From: Bacteroidales bacterium
GTDB lineage: Bacteria; Bacteroidota; Bacteroidia; Bacteroidales; UBA932
NCBI GenBank assembly: GCA_017509685.1
Contig: JAFWPA010000039.1
Span: 1-64,000, forward strand
DNA length: 64,000 bases
Reading direction: 5' to 3'
The notes under the pieces were generated by a model. That model did not search any database. It was not told the origin of the DNA and saw nothing but the letters and a program-made list of their open reading frames with translations. Shown piece after piece: positions 33,018-41,231 of this stretch; the first letter of the stretch is position 1, and each line of letters begins with the position of its first letter. Made by a program: the position numbers and the translations under genes.

Positions 33018-33485
33018 ATGCCCATCGAAATGATGACCCAGGCCGGCCTGGACAAGTTGAAACAGGAACTGGCCGATGCACTGGCCCAGCGGCCGGTGAT
33101 CTCTGCCGCCATCGCCGAGGCCCGCGAGAAGGGTGACCTCTCGGAGAACGCGGAATACGATGCAGCCCGTGACGCACAGGGGCTGCTGGAAGTGAAAATC
33201 GCCCGTCTCAAGGAAAAGGTGGCCAACGCCCGCGTGATCGACGAGAGCAAACTCAGCGCCGACACCGTGCAGCTCCTTTCAAAGGTGAAGGTGAAGAACC
33301 TCACCAACAAGATGGTGATGAACTTCCAGATTGTGCCGGAAAGCGAGGCCGATTTCTCCAAGGGCCTGCTGGCCGCCACCACGCCCATTGCCAAGGCGCT
33401 CATCGGCCATGGTAAGGGGGAAACCGTAGAGGCCAAAGTGCCCAGCGGCGTGATGAAGTTCGAAATCCTGGAAATCTCCCTGTAA
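33018..33485 (+). CDS. greA: Transcription elongation factor GreA
   Basis: 155 residues, normal length. An N-terminal coiled coil that enters the polymerase secondary channel carries the acidic tip in ENAEYDAARDAQ, and a C-terminal FKBP-like domain (about 80-155) binds polymerase. It stimulates RNA cleavage in backtracked complexes. A strong terminator in its own leader suggests autoregulation at the level of early elongation. The HIT protein gene follows 6 nt later. Confidence 0.95.
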   Translation: MPIEMMTQAGLDKLKQELADALAQRPVISAAIAEAREKGDLSENAEYDAARDAQGLLEVKIARLKEKVANARVIDESKLSADTVQLLSKVKVKNLTNKMVMNFQIVPESEADFSKGLLAATTPIAKALIGHGKGETVEAKVPSGVMKFEILEISL

Positions 33486-33491
33486 AGCGTT

Positions 33492-33896
33492 ATGGCAACC
33501 ATTTTTACCAAAATCGCCGCCGGCGAAATCCCTTCCTACAAATGCGCGGAGAATGAAGACTTCTATGCCTTCCTGGATATCTCCCCGCTGGCCAAGGGCC
33601 ATACCCTTGTGATTCCCAAGCACGTGGAAGACGACTATATCTTCCACTTGGACGAAGCTACCTACGAAGGCCTGTGGGCGTTTGCCCGCAAAGTGGCCGT
33701 GGCCCTGAAGGCCGCCATGCCCTGCCAGCGCGTGGGAGTGGCCGTACTGGGTATGGAAGTGCCCCACACGCACATTCACCTGGTGCCGCTCCAGACAGAA
33801 GGGGACCTGGACTTCCGCAAGGCCAAGCTCCAGTTGCCTGCCCATGAAATGAAAGCCATCGCCGACAAAATCTTTGCCGAATATGAGAAGCTTTAA
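33492..33896 (+). CDS. HIT family hydrolase (HINT-like)
   Basis: 134 residues. The histidine triad HTHIHLVP (H92, H94, H96) is intact. HINT-type proteins hydrolyse adenosine phosphoramidates or aminoacyl-adenylates; the true substrate is not clear. The N-terminal ASP-like block IFTKIAAGEIPSYK is typical. It follows greA by 6 nt and overlaps the next gene by 14 nt, forming a greA-HIT-lipoprotein-tsaB operon. Confidence 0.93.
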   Translation: MATIFTKIAAGEIPSYKCAENEDFYAFLDISPLAKGHTLVIPKHVEDDYIFHLDEATYEGLWAFARKVAVALKAAMPCQRVGVAVLGMEVPHTHIHLVPLQTEGDLDFRKAKLQLPAHEMKAIADKIFAEYEKL

Positions 33897-34992
33897 GCTC
33901 CTTGCCGCCACGGCCCTGGTGCTGCTGACGGCCGCCTGCGGGAAGAATACCCGTATTGAAGGCAACCTCCACGAGGGTGCCGGTAAGCAGGTGACTGTGA
34001 AACTCTTGGATGTGAACCGCTTCCAGGTGCTGGACAGCGTGAAGACCAATGCCAAAGGGGACTTCAAATACAGCCTAAAACTGGCCAAGGCCCAGCCGGA
34101 GTTCATCTATCTGTACTACGGAGACCGCCAGATTGCCTCCCTGCTGCTGCAAAGGGGCGACAAAGTGAAGGTGCTCACCGACACGCTGGGCGCCTACAGC
34201 GTGGAAGGCTCCCAGGAATCCCTGAAACTGCAGGGCGTGGAGAAAGACTACAACGCTTTTATGCGGGAGATGCAGACCATCCTGGACAAGGAATCCAATC
34301 CGGATCCGGCCCTGTCCCGCTGCTATGTGCAGTACTACCGTGACCGCCTTAAATACGTGGTGGCCAACTCCCATTCCCTCACGGTGGTTCCGGTGCTGTT
34401 CCAGCAGGTGAATCCCAGTTTGCCGGTGTTCAGCCAGCCCACCGACGCCATTGTCTTCAGCGGTATCTGCGACTCCCTCAAGACGGTGTATCCGGATTCC
34501 CGCTATGTGAAGGCCCTGGAGAAGGAAACCGCCCGCCGTCTGGCCCAGATGGAAGTGGATAACCGCATCCGCAACGCGCAGGAAGTGGGTTATGTGGACA
34601 TCAGCCTGCCTTCTATGGATGGCAAGCCCGTGAAGCTGAGCGAGTCCCTGGGCAAGTTGACCATGCTCTATTTCTGGGACTCCACCGCCCAGCAGAAAAT
34701 GTTCAACATTGACGCCCTGCTGCCGCTGTATGAGGAATTCCACAAGAAGGGCTTCGAGATTTATGCCGTGTCCCTGGACAGTGACAAGGCTGCCTGGGCG
34801 GCTGCCGTGCGCAACCAGAAACTGCCCTGGATCAATGTGTGCGACACCCGCGGTGCCCTGTCTCCCTACGTGACCGCTTACGGCATCGGCTCCCTGCCCA
34901 TGGTCTGGTTCCTGGTGAACGAGGAGATTGACACCGACGCCAAGGTAGGTAACGCCGCCGATATCCGCAAGTATCTGAAGAAGAAGCTTTAA
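33883..34992 (+). CDS. Lipoprotein: DUF4369-like domain plus thioredoxin fold without CxxC
   Basis: 369 residues from the ATG at 33883, which puts a lipoprotein signal (MRSFKLLAATALVLLTAACG, lipobox Cys at 19) at the N-terminus. An N-terminal beta-rich DUF4369-like domain (about 22-110) and a helical linker precede an AhpC/TlpA-like domain (about 235-369). The active-site region reads YFWDSTAQQK, where WCxxC would be expected, so the redox cysteines are missing. It may be a scaffold or peptide-binding protein instead of an oxidoreductase. It overlaps HIT by 14 nt and ends on the first base of tsaB. Confidence 0.78.
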   Translation: MRSFKLLAATALVLLTAACGKNTRIEGNLHEGAGKQVTVKLLDVNRFQVLDSVKTNAKGDFKYSLKLAKAQPEFIYLYYGDRQIASLLLQRGDKVKVLTDTLGAYSVEGSQESLKLQGVEKDYNAFMREMQTILDKESNPDPALSRCYVQYYRDRLKYVVANSHSLTVVPVLFQQVNPSLPVFSQPTDAIVFSGICDSLKTVYPDSRYVKALEKETARRLAQMEVDNRIRNAQEVGYVDISLPSMDGKPVKLSESLGKLTMLYFWDSTAQQKMFNIDALLPLYEEFHKKGFEIYAVSLDSDKAAWAAAVRNQKLPWINVCDTRGALSPYVTAYGIGSLPMVWFLVNEEIDTDAKVGNAADIRKYLKKKL

Positions 34993-35666
34993 TGGCCCGT
35001 ATCCTTTTGATAGATACTTCTACTGCAGTCCTGTCCGTGGGTTTGTCCGTGGACGGGACTGTGGTTGAAGAGCGTATCTGCACCGAAGCCCGGCAGCAGG
35101 CCTCCCTCACCGCTCCGCTGGTGAAAGAAGTGCTGGATGCGCAGGGCATCTCCGTCAAGGACTGTGATGCCGTTTGCGTGGGTTCCGGTCCCGGCTCCTA
35201 TACGGGCCTTCGTGTGGGCGTTTCCACCGCCAAGGGCCTGGCCTTCGGTGCCGGAAAACCCCTCCTGGCCGTGGGTACGCTGGATATTCTGGCTGCCGGG
35301 GTGGAAGGGGAGTACAAGTATATTGTGCCCATGATCGACGCCCGCCGCATGGAGGTGTATACGGCCGTGTATTCATCGGCCGGGGAACGTCTGACTCCCA
35401 TTGAGGCTAAAGTGATTGACGGTGAATCGTTTGCCGATTATCTGGAGGCCGGTCCCATCCTTTTCGTGGGAGACGGCGCCCTCAAGTGCCGGGAGGTAAT
35501 CCGTCATCCCAACGCCCGTTTCCAGGACGCCGCTCCGCTGGTGCGTTACATGGCACCACTGGCCGAAGAGGCATACGCCATCGGCCGCTTTGAAAATCTT
35601 GCGTACTTCGAACCCTTCTATCTGAAGGATTTTGTGGCCACCGTCTCCAAAAAGAATCTCTGGTAG
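34992..35666 (+). CDS. tsaB: tRNA N6-threonylcarbamoyladenosine factor TsaB
   Basis: 224 residues, normal for TsaB. It has the ASKHA fold with LLIDTSTAVLSVGL at the start and GPGSYTGLRVGVSTAKGLAF, the signature shared with TsaD. It is the inactive partner that joins TsaD and TsaE in making t6A37 on ANN-decoding tRNAs. Its ATG overlaps the stop of the preceding lipoprotein (TAATG). An 11-bp hairpin lies 31 nt after the stop. Confidence 0.92.
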   Translation: MARILLIDTSTAVLSVGLSVDGTVVEERICTEARQQASLTAPLVKEVLDAQGISVKDCDAVCVGSGPGSYTGLRVGVSTAKGLAFGAGKPLLAVGTLDILAAGVEGEYKYIVPMIDARRMEVYTAVYSSAGERLTPIEAKVIDGESFADYLEAGPILFVGDGALKCREVIRHPNARFQDAAPLVRYMAPLAEEAYAIGRFENLAYFEPFYLKDFVATVSKKNLW

Positions 35667-35696
35667 CGCTACTGGGTTGGAAGTTGTGGGCACGTT

Positions 35697-35726
35697 GTTG
35701 CCATCGGCAAAACAACCGATGGCAAC
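35697..35726. repeat. Perfect 11-bp hairpin between convergent genes
   Basis: GTTGCCATCGG (35697-35707) and CCGATGGCAAC (35716-35726) with loop CAAAACAA. Neither side has a T run, so it is not a classic terminator, but it lies between tsaB and the convergent gene and may block or stabilise transcripts. Confidence 0.6.
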
Positions 35727-35739
35727 ATATCTCCGATGA

Positions 35740-36246
35740 TTAAAAATCAAATGAAACAGACAGTATGGGAATCAAAAGTATGTCAGACAATACCCACGAT
35801 GTCCCGCTGAAGACAGGGATACTTACCCCGGCATTCGCGGAAATGCCATAGTGAGAACCAACCCCCCAACTCCAGCCGACAGTCACATCGGCAAAAATGT
35901 TATGGGGACTACCTGAAAAATTTCTGATATAGTTCAGTCTCACAGCGGTAGTGGGTGTATTGTTCCGGGGCAGCCAGTAGGCTTCGCCCTCTGCAAAGAT
36001 ACTGCCTGTAATAATAGCCTTATCTCCCCAGGCCATGGCTCCAAAGCCAATTCCTCCTCCGACATAATATCTTTCGTTGAACATATACCCATGAGATGTC
36101 TCTACTCCATTCCAGAGGAGATACCTATTAATATAAGAGACATTTCCCTTATATCCTTTTGCTCTATATGCCGGAACAGTATCCTGAGCGACTGCGCTAT
36201 TAATCAGTATGCAAGAAAAAATAACCGTAAAAAGAAATCTTTTCAT
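35740..36246 (-). CDS. Secreted beta-barrel-like hypothetical protein
   Basis: 168 residues with a clear signal peptide (MKRFLFTVIFSCILINSAVA, then QDT). The rest is rich in alternating aromatic and Gly strands (YYVGGGIGFGAMAW, DVTVGWSWGVGSHYG) and ends in a Phe (SVSFDF), which is the pattern of a small outer-membrane beta barrel. I cannot name a family. The gene is AT-richer than its neighbours and stands alone, convergent with tsaB and followed upstream by cvpA on the same strand. Recent acquisition is possible. Confidence 0.65.
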   Translation of the reverse strand: MKRFLFTVIFSCILINSAVAQDTVPAYRAKGYKGNVSYINRYLLWNGVETSHGYMFNERYYVGGGIGFGAMAWGDKAIITGSIFAEGEAYWLPRNNTPTTAVRLNYIRNFSGSPHNIFADVTVGWSWGVGSHYGISANAGVSIPVFSGTSWVLSDILLIPILSVSFDF

Positions 36247-36282
36247 TTTTTTTGACCGACAATTCTAAGAATAAAACGTTGC

Positions 36283-36780
36283 CTACTGCCCCAGCGTTAA
36301 CAGCCCTTTCAGGTAAGGGAAAATCCAGTAGCCCAGGTCTTTCAGGAGCCCGTACAGCACGGAATCCGTGAGGATGGGCGTCTTCACCAGTTCGAACTTG
36401 GTGTTGACGGTGTCGAAGAGGATAATCAGGAGGCTCAGGATAACGGCCGATAAAACGATGGAGAACACGAAGCCCAGTACGCGGTTGAACCACCCCAGGG
36501 AGGCGCTGTCGGCTACCTTTGTTAGGAGTTTGGCAAAGAACAGGACACAAATCAGAACTCCCAGCAGCGTCACGGAAAAGCCGATTATGTGCAGCACGGT
36601 GCTGGACACGGTGATGTACTGGCCAAGCCACACGCACACGGGCTCGCTGAAATGGTAGGCCAGATACACGGCCAGCACAATGCCGGCCAGGGTGGCCACC
36701 TGCTCCAGAATACCCTTGGTAATACCCCGGATAGCGCCGGGAATGAGCAGAATCAGCAGAATGATATCCAACAGGTTCAT
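36283..36780 (-). CDS. cvpA: CvpA family membrane protein
   Basis: 165 residues with four predicted membrane helices. The N-terminus MNLLDIILLILLIPGAIRGI and the following ILEQVATLAGIVLAVYLAYH are typical of CvpA (colicin V production) proteins. The family is tied to envelope integrity in other bacteria, but its biochemical role is not known. It is divergent from ileS and shares a promoter region with it. Confidence 0.85.
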   Translation of the reverse strand: MNLLDIILLILLIPGAIRGITKGILEQVATLAGIVLAVYLAYHFSEPVCVWLGQYITVSSTVLHIIGFSVTLLGVLICVLFFAKLLTKVADSASLGWFNRVLGFVFSIVLSAVILSLLIILFDTVNTKFELVKTPILTDSVLYGLLKDLGYWIFPYLKGLLTLGQ

Positions 36781-36804
36781 ATTGCCAATGTCAGTTTAAA
36801 TTGT

Positions 36805-36839
36805 TATCTTTGCATTCCTATAATTGTGGTACAAAATTA
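36805..36839. promoter_or_regulatory. Divergent -7 boxes for ileS and cvpA
   Basis: TATCTTTG on the plus strand (36805-36812, 37 nt before ileS) and TAATTTTG on the minus strand (36832-36839, 51 nt before cvpA) face across each other, so the two transcripts overlap at their 5' ends. Confidence 0.55.
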
Positions 36840-36849
36840 ACAAAAATAT

Positions 36850-39800
36850 ATGACTTTTAAAGAATACAAGGGGCTGGACCTGACAGAAACCGGTAAGTCG
36901 GTTCTGGAAGGTTGGAAGCGTTGCCGGGCGTTCGAGCAATCTCTCGAACTGCGGGAAGGCGCCCCTGCATTCATCTTTTTCGAAGGCCCGCCCAGTGCCA
37001 ACGGTATGCCGGGTATCCACCACGTGATGGCCCGTTCCATCAAGGATGCCATCTGCCGCTACAAGACGCAGACGGGTTACAAGGTGAACCGCCGCGCCGG
37101 CTGGGACACCCACGGCCTTCCCGTAGAGCTGGGTGTGGAGAAGAAACTGGGCATCACCAAGGCCGATATCGGCACCAAGGTGAGCGTGGAAGAGTACAAC
37201 GCCACCTGCCGCAAGGAGGTGATGAAGTATACCGCCGAATGGGTGAACATGACGGAACGTCTGGGGTATTGGGTCGATATGAACGACCCTTACATCACCT
37301 ACGACAACCGCTACATTGAAACCCTGTGGTACCTGCTCAAGAAGATCTACGACAAAGGACTCCTCTATAAAGGATATACCATTCAGCCGTATTCTCCCAC
37401 GGACGGCACCGGCCTCAGCTCCCACGAGCTGAACCAGCCCGGCTGCTACAAGGACGTGAGCGACACCACGGCCACGGTGCAGTTCGAACTCATCAAGGAC
37501 GGCAAATCCCAGCCGCTCTTCGGCACCGAAACCCTGCCCGTGTACATCCTGGCCTGGACCACCACGCCCTGGACCCTTCCGTCCAATACGGCGCTGTGCG
37601 TGGGCCCGGACATTGAATACGTGCGCGTGATGTCCCAGAATCCCTACACCGGGGATCCTGCCATCTACGTGCTGGCCAAGGACCTGGTGGAAACCTGGTT
37701 CGGCCCCAAGGTACCGTTCAAAGTGCTGGACGGCAGCTGGAAGGGCAGCGAACTGGTGGGCATCCGCTATCACCAGCTCATTCCCTGGTTCCGTCCGGAC
37801 GGAGACGCCTTCCGCGTCATCGCGGGGGACTATGTGACCACCAGCGACGGTACGGGCATCGTGCACATCGCCCCCACCTTCGGCGCCGACGATAAGCGCG
37901 TGGCCGCCGCGGCGGGCATCGGCGCCATCATGCCCGTGGACAAGGACGGCAATCCGCAGGCCCAGGTAGACCGCCAGGGCCGCTTCATGCGCCTGGAGGA
38001 TATGGATCCGGCCTTTGCCGCCACTGTGGATCCTTCCTATAAGGAATATTCCGGCCGCTATGTCAAGGCCGGCTACAAGCAGTACTTCGAGCACGTGGAA
38101 GAAGAAGGTACGCTGGATATCGACCTTTGCGTGATGATGAAAGCCGACGGCCGCGCCTTCAAGGTCCAGAAGCACGTGCATAGCTATCCGCACAGCTGGC
38201 GTACAGACCTTCCCGTGCTGTACTACCCGCTGGACAGCTGGTTCATCAAGGCATCGGCCGTAAAGGACCAGATGGTGGCCCTGAACCAGCAGATTACCTG
38301 GAAGCCCGCTTCCACCGGCACCGGCCGATTCGGCCAGTGGCTGGAGAACATCCAGGACTGGAACCTCTCCCGTTCCCGCTACTGGGGCACTCCGCTGCCC
38401 ATCTGGCGCACGGAAGACGGCAAGGAGGAAATCTGCATCGGCTCCGTGAAAGAGCTCTACCAGGAGATCGAGAAAGCGGTTGCCGCCGGCATTATGGCCT
38501 CCAACCCCCTGAAAGACAACGGGTTTAACCCGGAGGATATGTCCCTGGAGAACTACAATAAGATAGACCTCCACCGCCCCTATGTGGACCAGATTTTCCT
38601 GGTTTCCGCATCCGGCAAAAAGATGACCCGCGAGACAGACCTCATTGACGTGTGGTTCGACTCCGGCGCCATGCCGTATGCCCAGGAAGGCCTGCGCAAC
38701 CTGAACAGCCCGGCTTTCGGCGCCACCGCCGACTTCATTGCAGAAGGCGTGGACCAGACCCGCGGCTGGTTCTACACCCTGCACGCCATCCACACCATGA
38801 TCAGCGGAACGCCCGCCTTCAAGCGCGTGATTTCCAACGGCCTGGTGCTGGATAAGAACGGCAACAAGATGTCCAAGCGCCTGGGTAACGCCGTAGACCC
38901 GTTCTGGGCCCTGGATACCTATGGGGCCGATGCCCTGCGCTGGTACATGCTCACCAACGCCGAGCCATGGGACAACCTCAAATTCGACGAAAAAGGCGTG
39001 GACGAAGTACGCCGCAAGTTCTTCGGCACGCTCTACAATACCTACGCTTTCTTTGCGCGGTACGCCAACATTGACGGCTGGGATCCTTCCTGTCATTCTG
39101 AGCGAAGCGAAGAATCTGAACTGGACAAGTGGATTGTCTCCCGCCTGAATACGGTAATCCGTGACGTACGTGCGGCCTACGAGGACTACGACGTAAAGAG
39201 CGCCGGCCGCATCCTGGAAGACTTCGTGTGCGACGATGTCTCCAACTGGTACGTGCGCCTGAACCGTGCCCGTTACTGGGCCGGAGAAATGAGCGCCGAT
39301 AAGGAAGCCGCATACAGCACGCTGTACCGTGTTCTCAAGACTGTTGCCGTGCTGGCCGCTCCCATCGCCCCCTTCTATATGGATCAGCTGTATAAGGATC
39401 TGGGCGGGGAACTGGCGTCCGTGCACTTCACCCTGATGCCGCAGTCCGAAGAGACCGTCATCGACGCCGCCCTGGAGGAACGCATGGCGCTGGCCCAACA
39501 GGCCACGTCCATGGTTCTGGCCCTTCGCAAGAAAGTGAACATCCCGGTGCGTCAGCCGCTGCAGAAGGTCATCATCCCCGTTATCTCGGAGAAGGTGCGT
39601 GCGCAACTGGAAGCCGTGAAGGGCATCATCCTGGCCGAAGTCAACGTGAAGGAGATGGAATTCATCGCCGATACCAGCGGCTTCATGAGCCTCAGGATCA
39701 AGCCCAACTTCAAGGTGCTGGGCAAGACGTACGGCGCCCGGATGAAGGAGATTGCCGCTGCATTCGGCACGCTGGAGCAGCCCGTCATCGCCGCCATCCA

Positions 39801-40230
39801 GAAGGCCGAAGGCGCAGGGGAGAGCTACACGCTGGCCCTGCCCGGCGGCGATGTAGTGCTGAATCCCGGCGACTATGCCATTGCCTCGGAAGATGTTCCC
39901 GGCTGGCAGGTGATCTCCGAGGGCTCGCTCACCGTGGCCCTGGACATTGAAGTTACGCCCGAGCTTCGCCGCGAGGGCCTTGCCCGTGAACTGGTGAACC
40001 GCATCCAGAACCTGCGCAAGAGCTCCGGCTTCGAAGTGACGGACCGCATCCATACGGTGGTCTACTCCGACAGAGCAGACCTCGCCGACGCCCTATCGGC
40101 CTTTGGGGATTATGTAAAGGCCCAGACCCTGTCCCTTTCCATCGGCCTCAAACCCGCCGTAGTAGCGCCCGCCGATGCTGCCGAAGTAGAGTGGACAGAA
40201 GGAACCATCAAGCTAACCGTAAAACGATAA
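36850..40230 (+). CDS. ileS: Isoleucyl-tRNA synthetase
   Basis: 1126 residues, the eukaryote-like long IleRS form. Class I motifs are present: PSANGMPGIHH (about 49-58) as the HIGH-equivalent and KMSKR at 673-677. The CP1 editing domain includes AWTTTPWTLPSNT, and HTHGLPVE-like DTHGLPVEL is present. Residues 748-756 read CHSERSEES, the translation of a widespread short palindromic repeat inserted in frame between the catalytic core and the anticodon-binding helices. It is followed by dksA-like and lspA genes, an order common in this phylum. It has its own promoter. Confidence 0.95.
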   Translation: MTFKEYKGLDLTETGKSVLEGWKRCRAFEQSLELREGAPAFIFFEGPPSANGMPGIHHVMARSIKDAICRYKTQTGYKVNRRAGWDTHGLPVELGVEKKLGITKADIGTKVSVEEYNATCRKEVMKYTAEWVNMTERLGYWVDMNDPYITYDNRYIETLWYLLKKIYDKGLLYKGYTIQPYSPTDGTGLSSHELNQPGCYKDVSDTTATVQFELIKDGKSQPLFGTETLPVYILAWTTTPWTLPSNTALCVGPDIEYVRVMSQNPYTGDPAIYVLAKDLVETWFGPKVPFKVLDGSWKGSELVGIRYHQLIPWFRPDGDAFRVIAGDYVTTSDGTGIVHIAPTFGADDKRVAAAAGIGAIMPVDKDGNPQAQVDRQGRFMRLEDMDPAFAATVDPSYKEYSGRYVKAGYKQYFEHVEEEGTLDIDLCVMMKADGRAFKVQKHVHSYPHSWRTDLPVLYYPLDSWFIKASAVKDQMVALNQQITWKPASTGTGRFGQWLENIQDWNLSRSRYWGTPLPIWRTEDGKEEICIGSVKELYQEIEKAVAAGIMASNPLKDNGFNPEDMSLENYNKIDLHRPYVDQIFLVSASGKKMTRETDLIDVWFDSGAMPYAQEGLRNLNSPAFGATADFIAEGVDQTRGWFYTLHAIHTMISGTPAFKRVISNGLVLDKNGNKMSKRLGNAVDPFWALDTYGADALRWYMLTNAEPWDNLKFDEKGVDEVRRKFFGTLYNTYAFFARYANIDGWDPSCHSERSEESELDKWIVSRLNTVIRDVRAAYEDYDVKSAGRILEDFVCDDVSNWYVRLNRARYWAGEMSADKEAAYSTLYRVLKTVAVLAAPIAPFYMDQLYKDLGGELASVHFTLMPQSEETVIDAALEERMALAQQATSMVLALRKKVNIPVRQPLQKVIIPVISEKVRAQLEAVKGIILAEVNVKEMEFIADTSGFMSLRIKPNFKVLGKTYGARMKEIAAAFGTLEQPVIAAIQKAEGAGESYTLALPGGDVVLNPGDYAIASEDVPGWQVISEGSLTVALDIEVTPELRREGLARELVNRIQNLRKSSGFEVTDRIHTVVYSDRADLADALSAFGDYVKAQTLSLSIGLKPAVVAPADAAEVEWTEGTIKLTVKR
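39091..39117. repeat. CHSERSEES-type palindromic repeat in ileS
   Basis: The 27 bp coding CHSERSEES contain the imperfect palindrome ATTCT-GA-GC-GAA-GC-GA-AGAAT (39095-39115). The other frames read LSEAKN and ILRFAQND, which are well known signs of this repeat in many genomes. It keeps ileS in frame. Confidence 0.75.
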
Positions 40231-40234
40231 CGAT

Positions 40235-40636
40235 ATGGAAGAGAACAACAAGACCCGCTATTCTGACGAAGAACTGGAAGAGTTCCGCGTCATTATCAAC
40301 GAGATGTTGGATAAAGCCCGCGCCGAGTACAACACCCTGCGCGAAGCCATGACCCACGCCGGCGGCAACGACATTCTGGATACTGCACCCACTTTCAAGA
40401 CCGTGGAGGACGACGGCGCCTTCCAACTTTCCAAGGAAGAAGCAGGTGCCCTGGCCCAGCGTCAGTACAAGTTCATCCAGAACCTGGAAGCCGCTCTGGT
40501 ACGCATCGAGAACAAGACTTACGGCATTTGCCGTGTCACCGGCAAGCTCATCCCCAAGGAGCGTCTGCGCCTGGTTCCGCACGCCACCACCACCGTGGAA
40601 GGAAAGGCTATCCTGGAAAAGACCGGCAAGAAGTAG
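40235..40636 (+). CDS. DksA/TraR family protein with reduced zinc site
   Basis: 133 residues. A helical coiled-coil N-terminal region (about 10-90) precedes the TraR/DksA C-terminal motif YGICRVTGKLIPKERLRLVPHA. Only one Cys remains, so a normal C4 zinc finger cannot form, a feature common in Bacteroidota homologues. DksA binds the secondary channel of RNA polymerase and assists (p)ppGpp control; whether this form does so is uncertain. It lies between ileS (4-nt gap) and lspA (4-nt gap) in one operon. Confidence 0.85.
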   Translation: MEENNKTRYSDEELEEFRVIINEMLDKARAEYNTLREAMTHAGGNDILDTAPTFKTVEDDGAFQLSKEEAGALAQRQYKFIQNLEAALVRIENKTYGICRVTGKLIPKERLRLVPHATTTVEGKAILEKTGKK

Positions 40637-40640
40637 GTCT

Positions 40641-41231
40641 ATGAAAAACAGGGGCAAGTTTCTCCTTTTGCTGGGTATTCTGTTAGTGGTCATTGACCAG
40701 GTCATCAAAGTCCTGGTCAAGACACACATGACACTGGGCGAGAGCATTCCCGTGTTGGGCAACTGGTTCCAGCTGCTGTTCGTGGAGAACAAGGGAATGG
40801 CTTTCGGGATGGCTTTCGGCGGGGTTGTGGGCAAGTATCTGCTCACCGTCTTCCGCCTGGTGCTCTTCGGTGTACTCATCTGGTGGATATCCAAGCTCCT
40901 GAAACAATCTGTCCCTACGGGCGTGCTGGTGGGTCTTACGCTCATCACGGCCGGCGCCTTCGGCAACATTGTGGACTGCCTGTGCTACGGCCTCATCTTC
41001 AGCGAATCCACTTATGAAGCGGTGGCCACGCTGGGCGGTTCCTACGCACCCTTCATGCAGGGCAAGGTGGTGGATATGTTCTACTTTCCGCTGTGGACCT
41101 GGCCCGACTGGGTGCCCTGGTTAGGCGGGCACATCTTCTTCGAGCCCGTGTTCAACTTCGCCGACAGTTGCGTAACCTGCGGCGCCATCTACCTCATTCT
41201 CTTCCACTGGAAGTTTTTTGCTAAGGAATAA
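40641..41231 (+). CDS. lspA: Lipoprotein signal peptidase (signal peptidase II)
   Basis: 196 residues with four membrane helices, somewhat longer than the E. coli enzyme as is usual in Bacteroidota. The catalytic aspartates are D112 (GNIVDCLCYG) and D175 (FNFADSC). It removes signal peptides from prolipoproteins after diacylglyceryl transfer. The start is the ATG at 40641; an upstream open frame to 40446 is out of frame with, and antiphase to, the dksA-like gene. It overlaps the convergent nucleotidyltransferase gene by 11 nt, and its terminator lies inside that gene. Confidence 0.93.
   Translation: MKNRGKFLLLLGILLVVIDQVIKVLVKTHMTLGESIPVLGNWFQLLFVENKGMAFGMAFGGVVGKYLLTVFRLVLFGVLIWWISKLLKQSVPTGVLVGLTLITAGAFGNIVDCLCYGLIFSESTYEAVATLGGSYAPFMQGKVVDMFYFPLWTWPDWVPWLGGHIFFEPVFNFADSCVTCGAIYLILFHWKFFAKE

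Noticed and set aside
36796-40053. Long open frame of 1,085 codons antisense to ileS
   Set aside because: It mirrors the GC-rich codon usage of ileS, has no recognisable domain, and the sense strand is a complete essential gene.
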